A stretch of DNA of 64,000 nucleotides from Thermicanus aegyptius DSM 12793 (GCF_000510645.1 NZ_KI783301.1:812086-876085); one strand, 5' to 3'; positions 1 through 9,401 are shown, counted from the stretch's first letter. A program made the numbers and translations. Notes: generated from the letters alone by a model not told the origin.

Positions 1-558
1 GAGGAACTGGCAGATATCGTAGTGTCTATGTCCAACTTATTTCGCTATACCATTAGTAAGAATGCGAAGGATGACTGGGCAACGGTGAAAGAAGAATTTG
101 ATCATATTCAAAATTATTTAGAAATCATCAGATTTAGATTTGGCGACAGAATCAAATGGAAATTGATGTTGCCTCCAACATTAGAGTCTGCCAAAATACC
201 GAAGCTTTTAATTCAACCGCTCGTTGAAAACGCAGTCATCCACGGCTCCGGGAATCAATTAAAACCTTGCACCATTATAGTCTCCGTTGAATCCGATTCA
301 TCGAACGAGAACATGAGGATAACCGTTGAAGATGATGGGGCGGGGATGGACGAGGAGAAGCTAAACTCAATTAAAAATCTCTTGGAGACGGGAGGGTTAT
401 CCACAGTAAACGGAAAAGGCATAGCGCTTTATACGATCAAAAAACGCCTTCAATATTACTACAAAGAGGAATCCGAAAAATTCTTTTCGATCTCCAGTCA
501 AGTAAATCAAGGAACAAAGATCACGATTGAAGTGCCAATCAATGGAGGGGATCTCTAA
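1..558 (+). CDS. Sensor histidine kinase, YesM-like, C-terminal part (5' truncated by window)
   Basis: The reading frame is open from the first base, so the start lies outside the window; 185 codons remain. It holds the end of the dimerisation/phosphoacceptor His_kinase domain (PF06580 type) followed by a HATPase domain: the N box is in IQPLVENAVIHG (about residues 69-80 of the visible part), and DDGAGMD and GKGIALYTIKKRL are the G boxes. YesM-type kinases are membrane sensors that act with AraC-type response regulators on carbohydrate uptake. The stop codon abuts the ATG of such a regulator, and sugar importer genes follow, so this is the sensor of that system. The ligand cannot be inferred. 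Confidence 0.9.
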   Translation, partial: EELADIVVSMSNLFRYTISKNAKDDWATVKEEFDHIQNYLEIIRFRFGDRIKWKLMLPPTLESAKIPKLLIQPLVENAVIHGSGNQLKPCTIIVSVESDSSNENMRITVEDDGAGMDEEKLNSIKNLLETGGLSTVNGKGIALYTIKKRLQYYYKEESEKFFSISSQVNQGTKITIEVPINGGDL

Positions 559-1332
559 ATGTATGATAAAACCATACTGATTGTTGACGATGAACCGAGA
601 GCAAGGGAAGGCATCAAAAGAATGTTGGAAAAATGGGCGGAAGGAAAGCATTATATCTTAACCGCCTCCAATGGCATAGAGGCCCTAGAAATCATAGAAA
701 AACAAAAGGTTCATATTCTATTAACCGATATTCGTATGCCGGAAATTTCGGGATTGCAGATCATGGAAAAAATGAAAGAAAAGGGACAAACACCGGTCGT
801 CATCGTCATTTCGGCTTACCCTGAATTTGAATATGCACAAAAGGCCATCGGGTTTGGAGTAATCCATTATCTGCTTAAACCAATCGGTAAAAGTCAACTG
901 ATTGAAGCCATTGAAGAGGGAATCCGACTTGCAGAGAAGAAGGAGAGGGCGGGCGTTATTGAGAAGATTGTCGACGATAAACTGGTCCATGCCTTCGATA
1001 AAAACAGCGGTGCCCGCGAACCGATTCGCGAAGCGATTCAGTTTATCGATCAGCATTTAAAAGAAGAAATCTCTTTAAAGGATGTAGCGGAATATGTTCA
1101 CTTAAATCCCAGCTATTTTAGCGTTCTGTTCAAAGAGCAAGTCCATCTCACATTTAGCGAGTACATCACCAGAAGAAGAATGCAGAGGGCCAAGGAATTG
1201 TTGATCACCACAAATCTACCTATCTCGGAAGTGGCTGAGGAGGCCGGCTATAAAACCACCAAATATTTTATTAAACTGTTTAAAGAAATCGAGGGTATAA
1301 CGCCGAGTGTTTACCGAAGAAACCAACAATAA
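559..1332 (+). CDS. Response regulator, YesN-like, receiver plus AraC-type DNA-binding domain
   Basis: The 257-residue protein starts with a CheY-like receiver (about 1-120; acidic pair D10/D11, phosphoacceptor D57 in LLTDIRMP, conserved Lys in YLLKPIG) and ends with an AraC helix-turn-helix domain (about 155-254, with [16 protein letters not shown] and the second helix pair near [16 protein letters not shown]). It is short for the YesN family because the linker is minimal. GGAGG lies 12 nt before the ATG, inside the end of the kinase gene, implying coupled translation. It probably activates the importer operon that follows. Confidence 0.92.
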   Translation: MYDKTILIVDDEPRAREGIKRMLEKWAEGKHYILTASNGIEALEIIEKQKVHILLTDIRMPEISGLQIMEKMKEKGQTPVVIVISAYPEFEYAQKAIGFGVIHYLLKPIGKSQLIEAIEEGIRLAEKKERAGVIEKIVDDKLVHAFDKNSGAREPIREAIQFIDQHLKEEISLKDVAEYVHLNPSYFSVLFKEQVHLTFSEYITRRRMQRAKELLITTNLPISEVAEEAGYKTTKYFIKLFKEIEGITPSVYRRNQQ

Positions 1333-1456
1333 AGGGCTTTCAAATATCTAAAAATACTGGTATTTTCCCTAAACGTTGTTACCTTTCTTGAGAAATATTG
1401 CAATGCTACACTATAAATGTCTTTGGGATATTAAAAAAAGTAAGGGAGGTCGTAAA

Positions 1457-2806
1457 ATGTTTAGAAAGAAAGCGTTATCATTATTGGTCATGTTGGTGCT
1501 TTTGGCCGGTTTGGTCTTGTCGGGTTGCTCTTCCTCTAATGATTCCAGTAGTGGAAGTGCTTCCAATAGTGGAAACGTTTCCTCGGGAAATGAGCAAATT
1601 CGTCTCAAGTTCATGCATGATTGGCCACAAGGAAGCTCGACGGCTTATTACAATCTTGTGAATGAGATCATTAAGGACTATCAAAACGAGCATCCGAATG
1701 TTGTCATCGACTTGGAAGTGTTGAATCCCGACCAATACAGAGATAAATTGAAAGTCCTAGCCGCATCGAATGAATTGCCGGATGTAGGATTGACCTGGTC
1801 GAACGGGTTTGCAGAACCGTATGCGACAGGCGGGCAATTTGAACCGTTAGATGATATCATTCAAAAAGAGTTTAAAGACCAGTTTGTCCCCGGCACCGTA
1901 GAGTCCTATTTCTTTGACGGAAAGTCCTATGCGCTGCCGATGGAAATGAACATTACCTATATTTTCTACAATAAGGAGATGTTCCAGAAATATAATCTTG
2001 AAGTGCCGAAAACCTTTGAGGAATTCAAAAATGTCGTGAATGTGCTGAAAAAGAATAATGTCATTCCGGCTACGGTGGGTTCAAAAGATGGATGGCCCGC
2101 TTCCATGTGGTTCATGTATTTGGCGGATCGAATCGGTGGGCCGACGATCTTAACGGATGTTATTCACGGAAAGGTAAAAATGACCGATCCCGCAATCGTT
2201 AAAGCCGCTCAAGAAATTCAAAATCTTGTCGACATGGGCGCATTTGTGAAAGGAAACACGGCCCTTTCTAATGATGAAGCGAAAGGTTACTTCATGAATG
2301 AAAAAGCAGCCATGTTCCTAACGGCAACGTGGGAACTGCCCAACTATACGACCAGTCCGGATGTTCCGCAGGAATTTAAGGATAAAGTCGGCTATTTTAA
2401 ATTCCCTCTCTATGAAGGCGGTAAAGGTACCGACCAAAATAGCTACGTGGGTGGTCCCGGACTTGGCGCCTTCGTATCCTCAAAATCGAAATATAAAGAC
2501 CAAGCGAAAGATTTTGCGGCCTATTTAGTCAAAGAATGGGGTAAGAGATCGGTAGGCGAGGCCGGCATTCTTCCTGCGACGAAGGTAAGTACGGAAGGAT
2601 TAAAAGTAAATCAAATGTACATCGACGTTTTAAATGATATCAATAATGCCACAAATGTAACTACCTGGTTTGACACGCAAGCAAGCCCCAATATTTCGGA
2701 ATTGCATCATGACCTGATGACCGCTTTATTTGGCAAGCAAATTACACCGGAAGAGTTTGCGCAACAACACGCCGATGCGTTCGCTAAAGAGGCCGCTGAA
2801 AAATAA
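1457..2806 (+). CDS. Extracellular sugar-binding lipoprotein of ABC importer (family 1)
   Basis: The 449-residue protein begins with a lipoprotein signal: basic N-terminus, hydrophobic core and lipobox LSGC with Cys24, then a Ser/Asn/Gly-rich tether. The mature part resembles family 1 solute-binding proteins for oligosaccharides (for example the MNITYIFYNKEMFQKYNLEVPKT region, reported here only in part as ITYIFYNKEMF). The ATG at 1457 is chosen because GGGAGG sits 7-12 nt upstream; an in-frame ATG at 1376 would add residues before the signal peptide and has no ribosome site. A stem-loop follows the gene and two permease genes lie downstream. The sugar is unknown. Confidence 0.9.
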   Translation: MFRKKALSLLVMLVLLAGLVLSGCSSSNDSSSGSASNSGNVSSGNEQIRLKFMHDWPQGSSTAYYNLVNEIIKDYQNEHPNVVIDLEVLNPDQYRDKLKVLAASNELPDVGLTWSNGFAEPYATGGQFEPLDDIIQKEFKDQFVPGTVESYFFDGKSYALPMEMNITYIFYNKEMFQKYNLEVPKTFEEFKNVVNVLKKNNVIPATVGSKDGWPASMWFMYLADRIGGPTILTDVIHGKVKMTDPAIVKAAQEIQNLVDMGAFVKGNTALSNDEAKGYFMNEKAAMFLTATWELPNYTTSPDVPQEFKDKVGYFKFPLYEGGKGTDQNSYVGGPGLGAFVSSKSKYKDQAKDFAAYLVKEWGKRSVGEAGILPATKVSTEGLKVNQMYIDVLNDINNATNVTTWFDTQASPNISELHHDLMTALFGKQITPEEFAQQHADAFAKEAAEK

Positions 2807-2830
2807 TGGGAGGATTTTCGTCTCTCAAGT

Positions 2831-2858
2831 TAGAGGGCATTGCTAAAAATGCCCTCTA
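2831..2858 (+). terminator. Intercistronic stem-loop between binding-protein and permease genes
   Basis: A perfect 10-bp inverted repeat (TAGAGGGCAT / ATGCCCTCTA) with an 8-nt loop lies between the binding-protein stop and the permease ribosome site. There is no long T run after it. Such hairpins commonly act as partial terminators or 3' stabilisers, giving more binding protein than permease. Confidence 0.7.
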
Positions 2859-2884
2859 ATTTGTAATCGAAGGAGGAATGACAA

Positions 2885-3754
2885 ATGAGAAATGTCATGT
2901 CCAATAAGTTCGTGATCGCTTTGTACGTGCTTCCTGCGCTCTTTCTGGTATTGGTCCTCATCTATATCCCGATTGTACTGACGGGGTACTATGGATTGAT
3001 GGACTGGGACGGGGTTGGGAAGATGAAGTTCATCGGATTGGAGAATTATATCGATCTGATCCATGATCCATATTTCTGGGCGAGCACTTGGCATTCCATC
3101 TTATTAGCCCTTTTTTCGGTATTTAGTTTATTGGGCTACTTGTTGATCTCGTTGGTATTGGCCAGCAAAATAAAGGGCGCCAATCTTTTCCGTAAGATTT
3201 ATCTCATCCCGATGCTGTTGTCTTCCGTGGCGATCGCGCAACTATGGAGTAAGGTGTTTGACCCGAATAACGGGATGATCAATAGTATATTGTCGGCACT
3301 AGGCTTTGAAAACCTGCCTTTATGGCTGGCCGATCCCAACATCGCCCTCTATGCCATCTTTATTCCCATTGTTTGGCAATATGCCGGATTTTATATCATC
3401 ATCATCTATGCGGCTTTAATCAATGTCCCTGATGAATTGATCGAAGCGGCCAAAATTGACGGGGCAAACACATTGCATATCGCTTTCAGGATTAAAGTGC
3501 CTCTGATTTCTGGCGTATTAAAAGTGTTGGTCATTCTGGCGGTGGTTGGTTCATTGAAATATTTCGATTTAATCTATGTCATGACCGGCGGCGGTCCAAA
3601 CCATGCCAGTGAGGTGATTGCTTCGTATATGTATACCGAAGCGTTTGGCAAATACAATTTCGGCTATGGCAGCGCCATCGGTTTTGGGCTATTGATCATT
3701 AGCATGACGGCCACATGGCTGATTCAAAAAATGTTGCATACAAAAGTAGATTAA
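2885..3754 (+). CDS. Sugar ABC transporter permease, MalF/UgpA type
   Basis: The 289-residue integral membrane protein has about six hydrophobic segments and the cytoplasmic EAA loop that contacts the ATPase (ELIEAAKIDGANTLHIAFRI, about residues 181-200). AGGAGG 8 nt before the ATG supports the start. It pairs with the next permease and with the upstream binding protein. No ATPase gene is present, so a shared MsmX-like ATPase elsewhere probably energises the importer, as is known for many Bacillales sugar importers. Confidence 0.92.
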   Translation: MRNVMSNKFVIALYVLPALFLVLVLIYIPIVLTGYYGLMDWDGVGKMKFIGLENYIDLIHDPYFWASTWHSILLALFSVFSLLGYLLISLVLASKIKGANLFRKIYLIPMLLSSVAIAQLWSKVFDPNNGMINSILSALGFENLPLWLADPNIALYAIFIPIVWQYAGFYIIIIYAALINVPDELIEAAKIDGANTLHIAFRIKVPLISGVLKVLVILAVVGSLKYFDLIYVMTGGGPNHASEVIASYMYTEAFGKYNFGYGSAIGFGLLIISMTATWLIQKMLHTKVD

Positions 3755-3768
3755 AAGGGGGGACGGAG

Positions 3769-4614
3769 ATGAAGAAACAGGATTCGATCGGAAAACGAAT
3801 AGGAATGGGTATTCTTTATGCGGTATTGGTGATCATGGCGATCATCCAAATCTACCCCCTGATCTGGGTATTTGAGTTATCTCTTAAAACGAATCAAGAA
3901 GTATTCGGAATGTCTCCATTTGCCTTACCCAAGGATCCGCAGTGGGGAAATTATCTCAAAGCTTGGACAACGGGCGGGATCAATAAATATTTTATGAATA
4001 GCGTCTGGTATACGGTGGTTGCCGTTCTCTTGACATTGATATTGGGGAGTTTTGTTACGTTCGCACTGACCAGAATGGAGTGGAAATTAAAGGGATTTGT
4101 TTTGGCGTTATTTATGGCTGCCTATATGATTCCTTTACACTCCACATTAATTCCGCTGTTTAATATTTTCAAACATATCCATTTAATCGATAATCCTCTT
4201 TCGATCATAATTTCCTATACCACGTTCAACCTGCCGATCACGATTATGATTTTGTTAGGCTTTTATCAGGCATTACCGCGGGAAATTGAAGAAGCGGCGG
4301 TCATCGACGGCTGCTCCGTCCATCGAATTTTTTTCCGGATTACACTTCCGATGACGTCGCCGGTGCTTGTAACCACTGCGATCATTAATATGATCTATAA
4401 TTGGAACGAATTCGTATTTGTGAACACCTTCATCAGCTCGGAGAAATGGAAAACAATTACGGTGGGTGTAAATAATTTTGTCGGCCAATATTTGACCGAT
4501 TGGGGCGCCATTGGCGCAACGTTGGTCATTAGTATTTTGCCGGTTCTTATCGTTTATTTATTCCTGAGCGACCGGATTATTGAAGGCCTTGCTGCAGGTT
4601 CGGTAAAAGGATAA
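3769..4614 (+). CDS. Sugar ABC transporter permease, MalG/UgpE type
   Basis: The 281-residue membrane protein has an N-terminal membrane segment, about six in all, and the EAA loop EIEEAAVIDGCSVHRIFFRI (about residues 173-192). The ATG at 3769 is preferred to the upstream in-frame start at 3715 because GGGGGGACGGAG lies just upstream and because the earlier start would overlap the first permease. It forms the translocation pore with the preceding permease. Confidence 0.92.
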   Translation: MKKQDSIGKRIGMGILYAVLVIMAIIQIYPLIWVFELSLKTNQEVFGMSPFALPKDPQWGNYLKAWTTGGINKYFMNSVWYTVVAVLLTLILGSFVTFALTRMEWKLKGFVLALFMAAYMIPLHSTLIPLFNIFKHIHLIDNPLSIIISYTTFNLPITIMILLGFYQALPREIEEAAVIDGCSVHRIFFRITLPMTSPVLVTTAIINMIYNWNEFVFVNTFISSEKWKTITVGVNNFVGQYLTDWGAIGATLVISILPVLIVYLFLSDRIIEGLAAGSVKG

Positions 4615-4705
4615 TCGGTGTCGGATTTGTCATGCTTCGCGGGACTTGTAGAATAGGGAAACGTTGAATCTCCCTTTCCGGGAAAGATGAAGGAGAAGAG
4701 ATAAA

Positions 4706-5320
4706 ATGAGTTTAATCAATGAGGTTTCAACGAAGGAGAAGGTTATAGCAATCACATTTGACGACGGCCCCAATCCCCTTTATACTCCACAAATTATAGA
4801 TATTTTTGCTCAAACGAATTCCAAGGCAACTTTTTTCATGATTGGTGAACAGATTGAAAAGAACCCTGAAATCGTAAAATTAGTCGCTGAACAAGGTCAT
4901 GAAATCGGGAACCATACCTTTAGCCACGCAAAATTAACCCAAATAGGGCAAGAAGAGTGCAGGGAAGAGATTAAGCGGAATGAAGAACTGATCCAAAATT
5001 TGACACACAAAAAACCGGTTATCTTGCGCCCGCCCTATCTCGATTATAATGACGAAACAACTCGCTTGGTTCGTGAGCTAGGATACGCCATGATCGGTGC
5101 ATTGAATATCGATGCGACCGATTGGGAACAGCCGGGCGTAGAATTTATTTTAGAAAAAACAAGAAACCACATAAAGAATGGCAGTATTCTACTATTTCAT
5201 GATGGTTACGGAGATCGTTCACAATCGATTGAAGCAGTTCGACGTCTACTCCCTGAATTGGTTTCACAGGGATATAAACCGGTTACGGTTAGCGAGCTTT
5301 TACGTTTATTTGGTGGGTGA
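4706..5320 (+). CDS. Polysaccharide deacetylase (NodB fold), cytoplasmic form
   Basis: The 204-residue protein is essentially one NodB domain: motif 1 TFDDGP (D19, D20), motif 2 HEIGNHTFSH (metal-binding histidines), motif 3 RPPYLDYN and a late LLFHDG. Enzymes of this family remove acetyl groups from N- or O-acetylated sugars with a divalent metal. There is no signal peptide or membrane anchor, unlike most peptidoglycan deacetylases, so it may act inside the cell on sugars brought in by the importer encoded just upstream. AAGGAGAAGAG precedes the ATG. The substrate is unknown. Confidence 0.85.
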   Translation: MSLINEVSTKEKVIAITFDDGPNPLYTPQIIDIFAQTNSKATFFMIGEQIEKNPEIVKLVAEQGHEIGNHTFSHAKLTQIGQEECREEIKRNEELIQNLTHKKPVILRPPYLDYNDETTRLVRELGYAMIGALNIDATDWEQPGVEFILEKTRNHIKNGSILLFHDGYGDRSQSIEAVRRLLPELVSQGYKPVTVSELLRLFGG

Positions 5321-5520
5321 CTTCCCCCTGCAATTGCCGGAGATGGGCCCAAGGGGGAAGGGGATGTGCGGATCAGTTGGGTTCAATCGGAGAAAGTCCT
5401 GCCGGATGCGGCGAAGAGGATCGCTGCGAGCGGCATTCTGAAGAGGAATCGGGTGACCTAATCTTAAGGAATTTTAGAATATATAAAGAAAACTTTAAAA
5501 TTTGGTTTTTATTCTTTTGA

Positions 5521-5595
5521 TATAATTGGTTCAAAGAGTGGGAGAGTACTTTTTTTGGAGATACCCTTTCTTTATTTTATAAAGAAAGAGAGGAG
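5521..5595 (+). promoter_or_regulatory. Probable promoter -10 and hairpin before the flavoprotein gene
   Basis: A TATAAT box lies at 5521-5526 in an AT-rich stretch; the -35 is poor (no good TTGACA at the right distance). A 9-bp hairpin (CTTTCTTTA at 5566-5574, TAAAGAAAG at 5580-5588, loop of 5) ends right at the ribosome site AGAGGAG, so it could limit translation. The rest of 5321-5520 shows nothing recognisable. Confidence 0.35.
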
Positions 5596-5603
5596 TTTAG
5601 CGC

Positions 5604-6953
5604 ATGACCGGGGAACGGAAGGAAAAAGCGCGGGTGGGGATTATCGGGGCAGGAATCGCCGGAAGTTTTACCGCCTTTTTTTTGAAAGAGGCATTTGGCG
5701 ATCAGGTGGATCGGATCATTTTTGAGAAAGAAGAGCGGGTGGGCGGACGGGTGAATGAAGCTCACTTCAGAGGCCTTACCTTTGAGGCAGGCGCCTCGTT
5801 GATCCACTCGGCCAATCGCTACATAGGAAGAGCCGTCGATCGGTTCGGACTTCACCGAACCGACTCCGTAAAGGGGGAGAAAAAGGCGCCTGTCCGTGCG
5901 AGATTGGGAATCTGGAATGGGAGTTCCTTCGATCTTCGAACAACCATGCGTCCGGTGCCGATGGCGATTCGGCTCTTGTCTCGCTACGGTTTCAGTCTTT
6001 TTAAGGCGAAAAAATGGGCGGAGGAGGCGGTTACCCGTCTCGACCGAGTGTATGGCGAATTGGAGCGGGGACACGGATACCTTACACCCGAGGAAATGCA
6101 CAAAAGCCTCGGTCTCTACGAGTGGGCTCAGGAGGAAGCCTATTCCTTTTTTCGTAAAGAAGGGATTGGTGAACGATTGATCGTTGAATGGATCGATGGG
6201 GTTTCCCGGGCCAATTATGTGCAGGGTAGCGAGATGAACGCTTGGGTCACCTTGATCTCTCTGGTAGGGGCCGGTTTAGGCGGAGGCTACACCTATTCGG
6301 TGCTTGAAGGAAATCGGAGGGTTTGCGAGGAACTGATCCGTCATTCCGGCGCCACCCTTCTGACCGGGAGTGCGGTGGTTGGCATGAGCCGGGAAGGGAA
6401 TGCTTATGTCATCACCACTCAAGATGGGCGCTCGGAAAGATGTGACGCCGTCATCGTGGCGACACCCCTTGAGACGATTCCCACCCCTTGGGATGACGGG
6501 GTCATCCATTCAAATTTTTGGCGTTTGAGGAAATATCAGGAGAATCATGTGACGCTGGTTGCCGGGCAACTGAGTCCTGTCTATTTCGGGTTAAAGGATG
6601 AAAAAGATCTCCCCCATCTCGTCTTAACCCGTAACAAGGAGGAGATTCCCTTCGCCGCCATCGGCAGGATGGGGATGACCGAGGACGGAAAAGAGGAGAT
6701 TTACAAGATCTTTTCGACCCGGTCTTTGGATGAGATGGCCTTATCCCGTATTTTTTCCCGCCATTCGGATGTGGAAAGATGGATTTGGCATGCTTATCCG
6801 GTTCTTACTCCGATGAAGGAGTGGCCTCCCTTTCGCCTTGGTGAGCGGCTATATTACGTGAATGGCATGGAATCGGCCGTTTCAACCATGGAGACGGAGG
6901 CCATCGCCGCGAAGAATGTGGTTAACCTCTTTCGAACAGAATGGGCGGAGTAA
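5604..6953 (+). CDS. FAD-dependent oxidoreductase resembling prenylcysteine oxidase
   Basis: The 449-residue protein opens with a dinucleotide-binding GxGxxG (GAGIAG, residues 15-20) and the FAD-contacting EKEERVGGRV segment. It then shows FEAGASLIHSANRY, NYVQGSEMNAWVTLISL and LEGNRRVCEELI, which match the pattern of the prenylcysteine oxidase/lyase family (PF07156) known mainly from eukaryotes rather than general amine oxidases. Prenylcysteine oxidase cleaves the thioether of farnesyl- or geranylgeranyl-cysteine; whether this bacterial relative does so is not known. No signal peptide is present. The 3' end overlaps the decayed transporter on the other strand. Confidence 0.75.
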   Translation: MTGERKEKARVGIIGAGIAGSFTAFFLKEAFGDQVDRIIFEKEERVGGRVNEAHFRGLTFEAGASLIHSANRYIGRAVDRFGLHRTDSVKGEKKAPVRARLGIWNGSSFDLRTTMRPVPMAIRLLSRYGFSLFKAKKWAEEAVTRLDRVYGELERGHGYLTPEEMHKSLGLYEWAQEEAYSFFRKEGIGERLIVEWIDGVSRANYVQGSEMNAWVTLISLVGAGLGGGYTYSVLEGNRRVCEELIRHSGATLLTGSAVVGMSREGNAYVITTQDGRSERCDAVIVATPLETIPTPWDDGVIHSNFWRLRKYQENHVTLVAGQLSPVYFGLKDEKDLPHLVLTRNKEEIPFAAIGRMGMTEDGKEEIYKIFSTRSLDEMALSRIFSRHSDVERWIWHAYPVLTPMKEWPPFRLGERLYYVNGMESAVSTMETEAIAAKNVVNLFRTEWAE

Positions 6954-7215
6954 ATCTGGCCCAGGCCACCCATCCATAGGTGAGCGGTGTGCCGAAGATG
7001 GCGAGTAACCCCTTGATCGCATATTCCGTCACGATGATTTGGAGGATAGGAAGAGGGGGCATTCCCCCGGCAAAGGCGACAAAGGAGAAGAGGGTGGTAT
7101 CGATCAATTGGCTCGTCATCGTGGATGCGTTGTTCCTAAGCCACAAGTGTTTTTCCTTTCTCTTCTGCCGCAGGGTGAGGAAGATCCGGACGCCGAGATT
7201 TTGAGAGACGGCAGT
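6922..7215 (-). pseudogene. Remnant of queuosine precursor transporter (YhhQ/VUT family), C-terminal third
   Basis: On the minus strand about 97 codons remain open, ending at 6922. The residues HLWLRNNASTMTSQLIDTT and the following membrane segments match the conserved C-terminal part of the YhhQ/YpdP queuosine-precursor transporters. Upstream the frame is closed by a TGA at 7216-7218 and no N-terminal membrane segments can be found, so roughly the first half of the gene is gone. The end overlaps the flavoprotein gene by 32 nt. I interpret it as a dying gene, not an expressed protein. Confidence 0.7.
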
Positions 7216-7269
7216 TCATATTCATGCGGGTATTGGTGATTTCCATTCCTTTTTTCTCTAAAGGCATGG

Positions 7270-7321
7270 TATAATACTCCTGATATGCACTTTAAAATCA
7301 CCCGGGTCCCGCGAGGGACCC
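7270..7321 (+). promoter_or_regulatory. miaB promoter -10 and GNRA-capped leader hairpin
   Basis: TATAAT at 7270-7275 is a good -10; the -35 is weak. The leader then contains a perfect 7-bp hairpin, GGGTCCC / GGGACCC (7304-7310 and 7315-7321), closed by a GCGA tetraloop. It has no T run and ends 12 nt before the ribosome site AAGGAGGA, so it is more likely an RNA stabiliser or regulatory element than a terminator. Confidence 0.45.
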
Positions 7322-7346
7322 TTGCAAGTGTAAAGGAGGAAGATCT

Positions 7347-8930
7347 ATGTCGGAGAAGGAGCGCCAACCGGACTTAAAATTCGCGAAGGCGCAGGAAAAT
7401 GGGAAGAGACCGCCCATGAAAGTCCTCTTAGAATACGACGGCAAGCAGAAGGTGAAGATTTTAGGAACGGGTCGAAATGCCCTCATCTACTCCAGCCCTT
7501 CGTACCGGGATGAACGAAAAAGGGGAAAGGCGGAGACGGAACACCTCTCCTTTGAGGGATTCCCGGAGGATGTGAAGAGGTTGGGGAGAGGAAAGCGGTA
7601 TCTCATCTATACCTGGGGCTGCCAAATGAATGTCCACGATTCGGAAGTGATGGCAGGCATCTTGGAGGAGATGGGGTACACCCCAACCGAAGAGGAGAAA
7701 GAGGCGGATCTCATCCTCTTTAACACCTGTGCCGTGCGGGAAAACGCAGAGGATAAGGTGTTTGGGGAATTGGGCCGGCTAAAGGTTTTAAAGCTTGAAA
7801 AACCGGGACTGATCCTGGGTCTTGCCGGATGTATGTCCCAGGAAGAGACGGTGGTGAATAAGATCCTCCGTTCCTATCCCCATGTGGATCTCGTATTCGG
7901 AACCCACAACATCCACCGCCTTCCCATCCTGCTTCGGGAAGCCCTCTTTGGCAAAGAGATGGTGATCGAAGTCTGGAACAAGGAAGGGGACATCGTGGAG
8001 AACCTGCCCAAGCAACGCCGGGACGGGCTGAAGGCTTGGGTGAATATCATGTACGGATGCGATGAGTTCTGCACCTATTGTATCGTTCCCTATACGCGGG
8101 GGAAGGAGAGGAGCCGGCGTCCCGAAGAGATTTTGGCCGAGGTGAGGGATTTAGCCCGGCGGGGTTATCAAGAGATTACTCTTCTGGGGCAGAATGTGAA
8201 TGCCTACGGGAAAGATTTTACCGACCGGGACTATAACTTTGCCGACCTGCTAAGCGATATTCACAAGATCGATATTCCCTGGGTTCGTTTTACCACCAGC
8301 CATCCGAGGGATTTTGACGATCGCCTCATCGACGTCCTCGCCCAAGGAGGAAATCTCCTGGAACATGTCCATCTTCCTGTTCAGTCGGGAAGCAACCGGA
8401 TCTTAAAACGGATGAACCGGAAATATACCCGGGAAGAGTATTTGGATCTCGTCCGTCGCATGAAGGAGAGGATCCCGGGACTTACCCTCACCACCGATAT
8501 CATCGTCGGTTTCCCCGGAGAAACGGAGGAGGATTTCCAAGAAACCCTGCGTCTGGTGGAAGAGGTGGGGTATGATGCGGCCTTTACGTTTATCTACTCC
8601 CCACGTGCCGGTACTCCTGCCGCCCGAATGGAGGATAACGTGAGTGAAGAAGAGAAGAAGGAGCGCTTAAACCGCTTAAACGAGCTTTTAGCCAAACAGG
8701 GTAGGCAGAAAAACGAGTCCCTCAAGGGGCGTGTCGTCGAAGTTCTCGTGGAAGGGGAGAGCAAAAAAGACCCCACTATCCTATCTGGAAGAACAAGAAA
8801 TAATAAGCTGGTTCATTTCAGGGGAGCGAAGGAGTGGACCGGCCGATTCATCCGGGTCCGCATCACGGAACCTAAAACCTGGGTTTTAATGGGAGAAGCG
8901 GTAGAAGAGGGGAGCTATGTCCATGAATAA
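7347..8930 (+). CDS. miaB: tRNA-2-methylthio-N6-dimethylallyladenosine synthase MiaB
   Basis: MiaB adds the methylthio group to i6A37 in tRNAs reading UNN codons, using two 4Fe-4S clusters and S-adenosylmethionine. The 527 residues contain the N-terminal UPF0004 domain with Cys92, Cys128 and Cys162 (auxiliary cluster), the radical-SAM motif CDEFCTYC with Cys238, Cys242 and Cys245, and a C-terminal TRAM domain. The length matches Bacillus MiaB (about 509) with a slightly longer N-terminus. AAGGAGGA lies 6 nt before the ATG. It overlaps ricA by 14 nt, as expected for a miaB-ricA operon; miaA, which makes the substrate i6A, lies 9 kb downstream. Confidence 0.97.
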   Translation: MSEKERQPDLKFAKAQENGKRPPMKVLLEYDGKQKVKILGTGRNALIYSSPSYRDERKRGKAETEHLSFEGFPEDVKRLGRGKRYLIYTWGCQMNVHDSEVMAGILEEMGYTPTEEEKEADLILFNTCAVRENAEDKVFGELGRLKVLKLEKPGLILGLAGCMSQEETVVNKILRSYPHVDLVFGTHNIHRLPILLREALFGKEMVIEVWNKEGDIVENLPKQRRDGLKAWVNIMYGCDEFCTYCIVPYTRGKERSRRPEEILAEVRDLARRGYQEITLLGQNVNAYGKDFTDRDYNFADLLSDIHKIDIPWVRFTTSHPRDFDDRLIDVLAQGGNLLEHVHLPVQSGSNRILKRMNRKYTREEYLDLVRRMKERIPGLTLTTDIIVGFPGETEEDFQETLRLVEEVGYDAAFTFIYSPRAGTPAARMEDNVSEEEKKERLNRLNELLAKQGRQKNESLKGRVVEVLVEGESKKDPTILSGRTRNNKLVHFRGAKEWTGRFIRVRITEPKTWVLMGEAVEEGSYVHE

Positions 8931-9345
8931 AGAAAGATTGGTTACCCGGGAAGAGATCCTGGATAAGGCGAGAGAACTGGCCGATCTCATCTCCCGGTCC
9001 GACGAGGTCGATTTTTTCAAGAAGGCGGAGCAAAAGATTAAAAAAAACATGAAGGTACAGCTCCTCATCGGCCAGATTAAAGGGAAACAAAAAGAAGCGG
9101 TCCATGCGGAGCATTACGGAACGCCTCAGCACTTGGCGGAGGTGGAGAAGGAGATCGAACGCCTGAATCAGGAATTGGATGAGATCCCTGTGGTGCAGGA
9201 ATTTAAACAATCCCAGGTGGAGGTCAATGATCTGCTGCAGTTAATCACCAATATCATCTCCAATACAGTCACCGAAAAGATTATTCTCTCCACAGGAGGG
9301 GATCCTTTAACCGGGAAAACGGGGATTTTACCGGATGAGGAATAA
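8917..9345 (+). CDS. ricA: RicA/YmcA, YlbF-family regulatory protein
   Basis: The 142-residue, mostly helical protein matches YmcA ([11 protein letters not shown] near 32-42, [20 protein letters not shown] near 91-110, [18 protein letters not shown]). In B. subtilis RicA acts with RicF and RicT to promote RNase Y-dependent mRNA maturation, biofilm formation and sporulation. Position right after miaB and before cotE is the conserved one. The translated protein contains no cysteine at all; B. subtilis RicA has a C-terminal Cys thought to help bind an iron-sulfur cluster. The start overlaps miaB; a second ATG two codons on (8923) is equally possible. Confidence 0.88.
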   Translation: MSMNKERLVTREEILDKARELADLISRSDEVDFFKKAEQKIKKNMKVQLLIGQIKGKQKEAVHAEHYGTPQHLAEVEKEIERLNQELDEIPVVQEFKQSQVEVNDLLQLITNIISNTVTEKIILSTGGDPLTGKTGILPDEE

Positions 9346-9401
9346 AAACAGGCAATCTCTCTTTGAAAAAAGCAAATATTGCATCGTTCGAACTAGACGA
9401 C

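Noticed and set aside
5577-6101. 174-codon minus-strand frame opposite the flavoprotein
   Set aside because: Antisense shadow with no recognisable domain or ribosome site.
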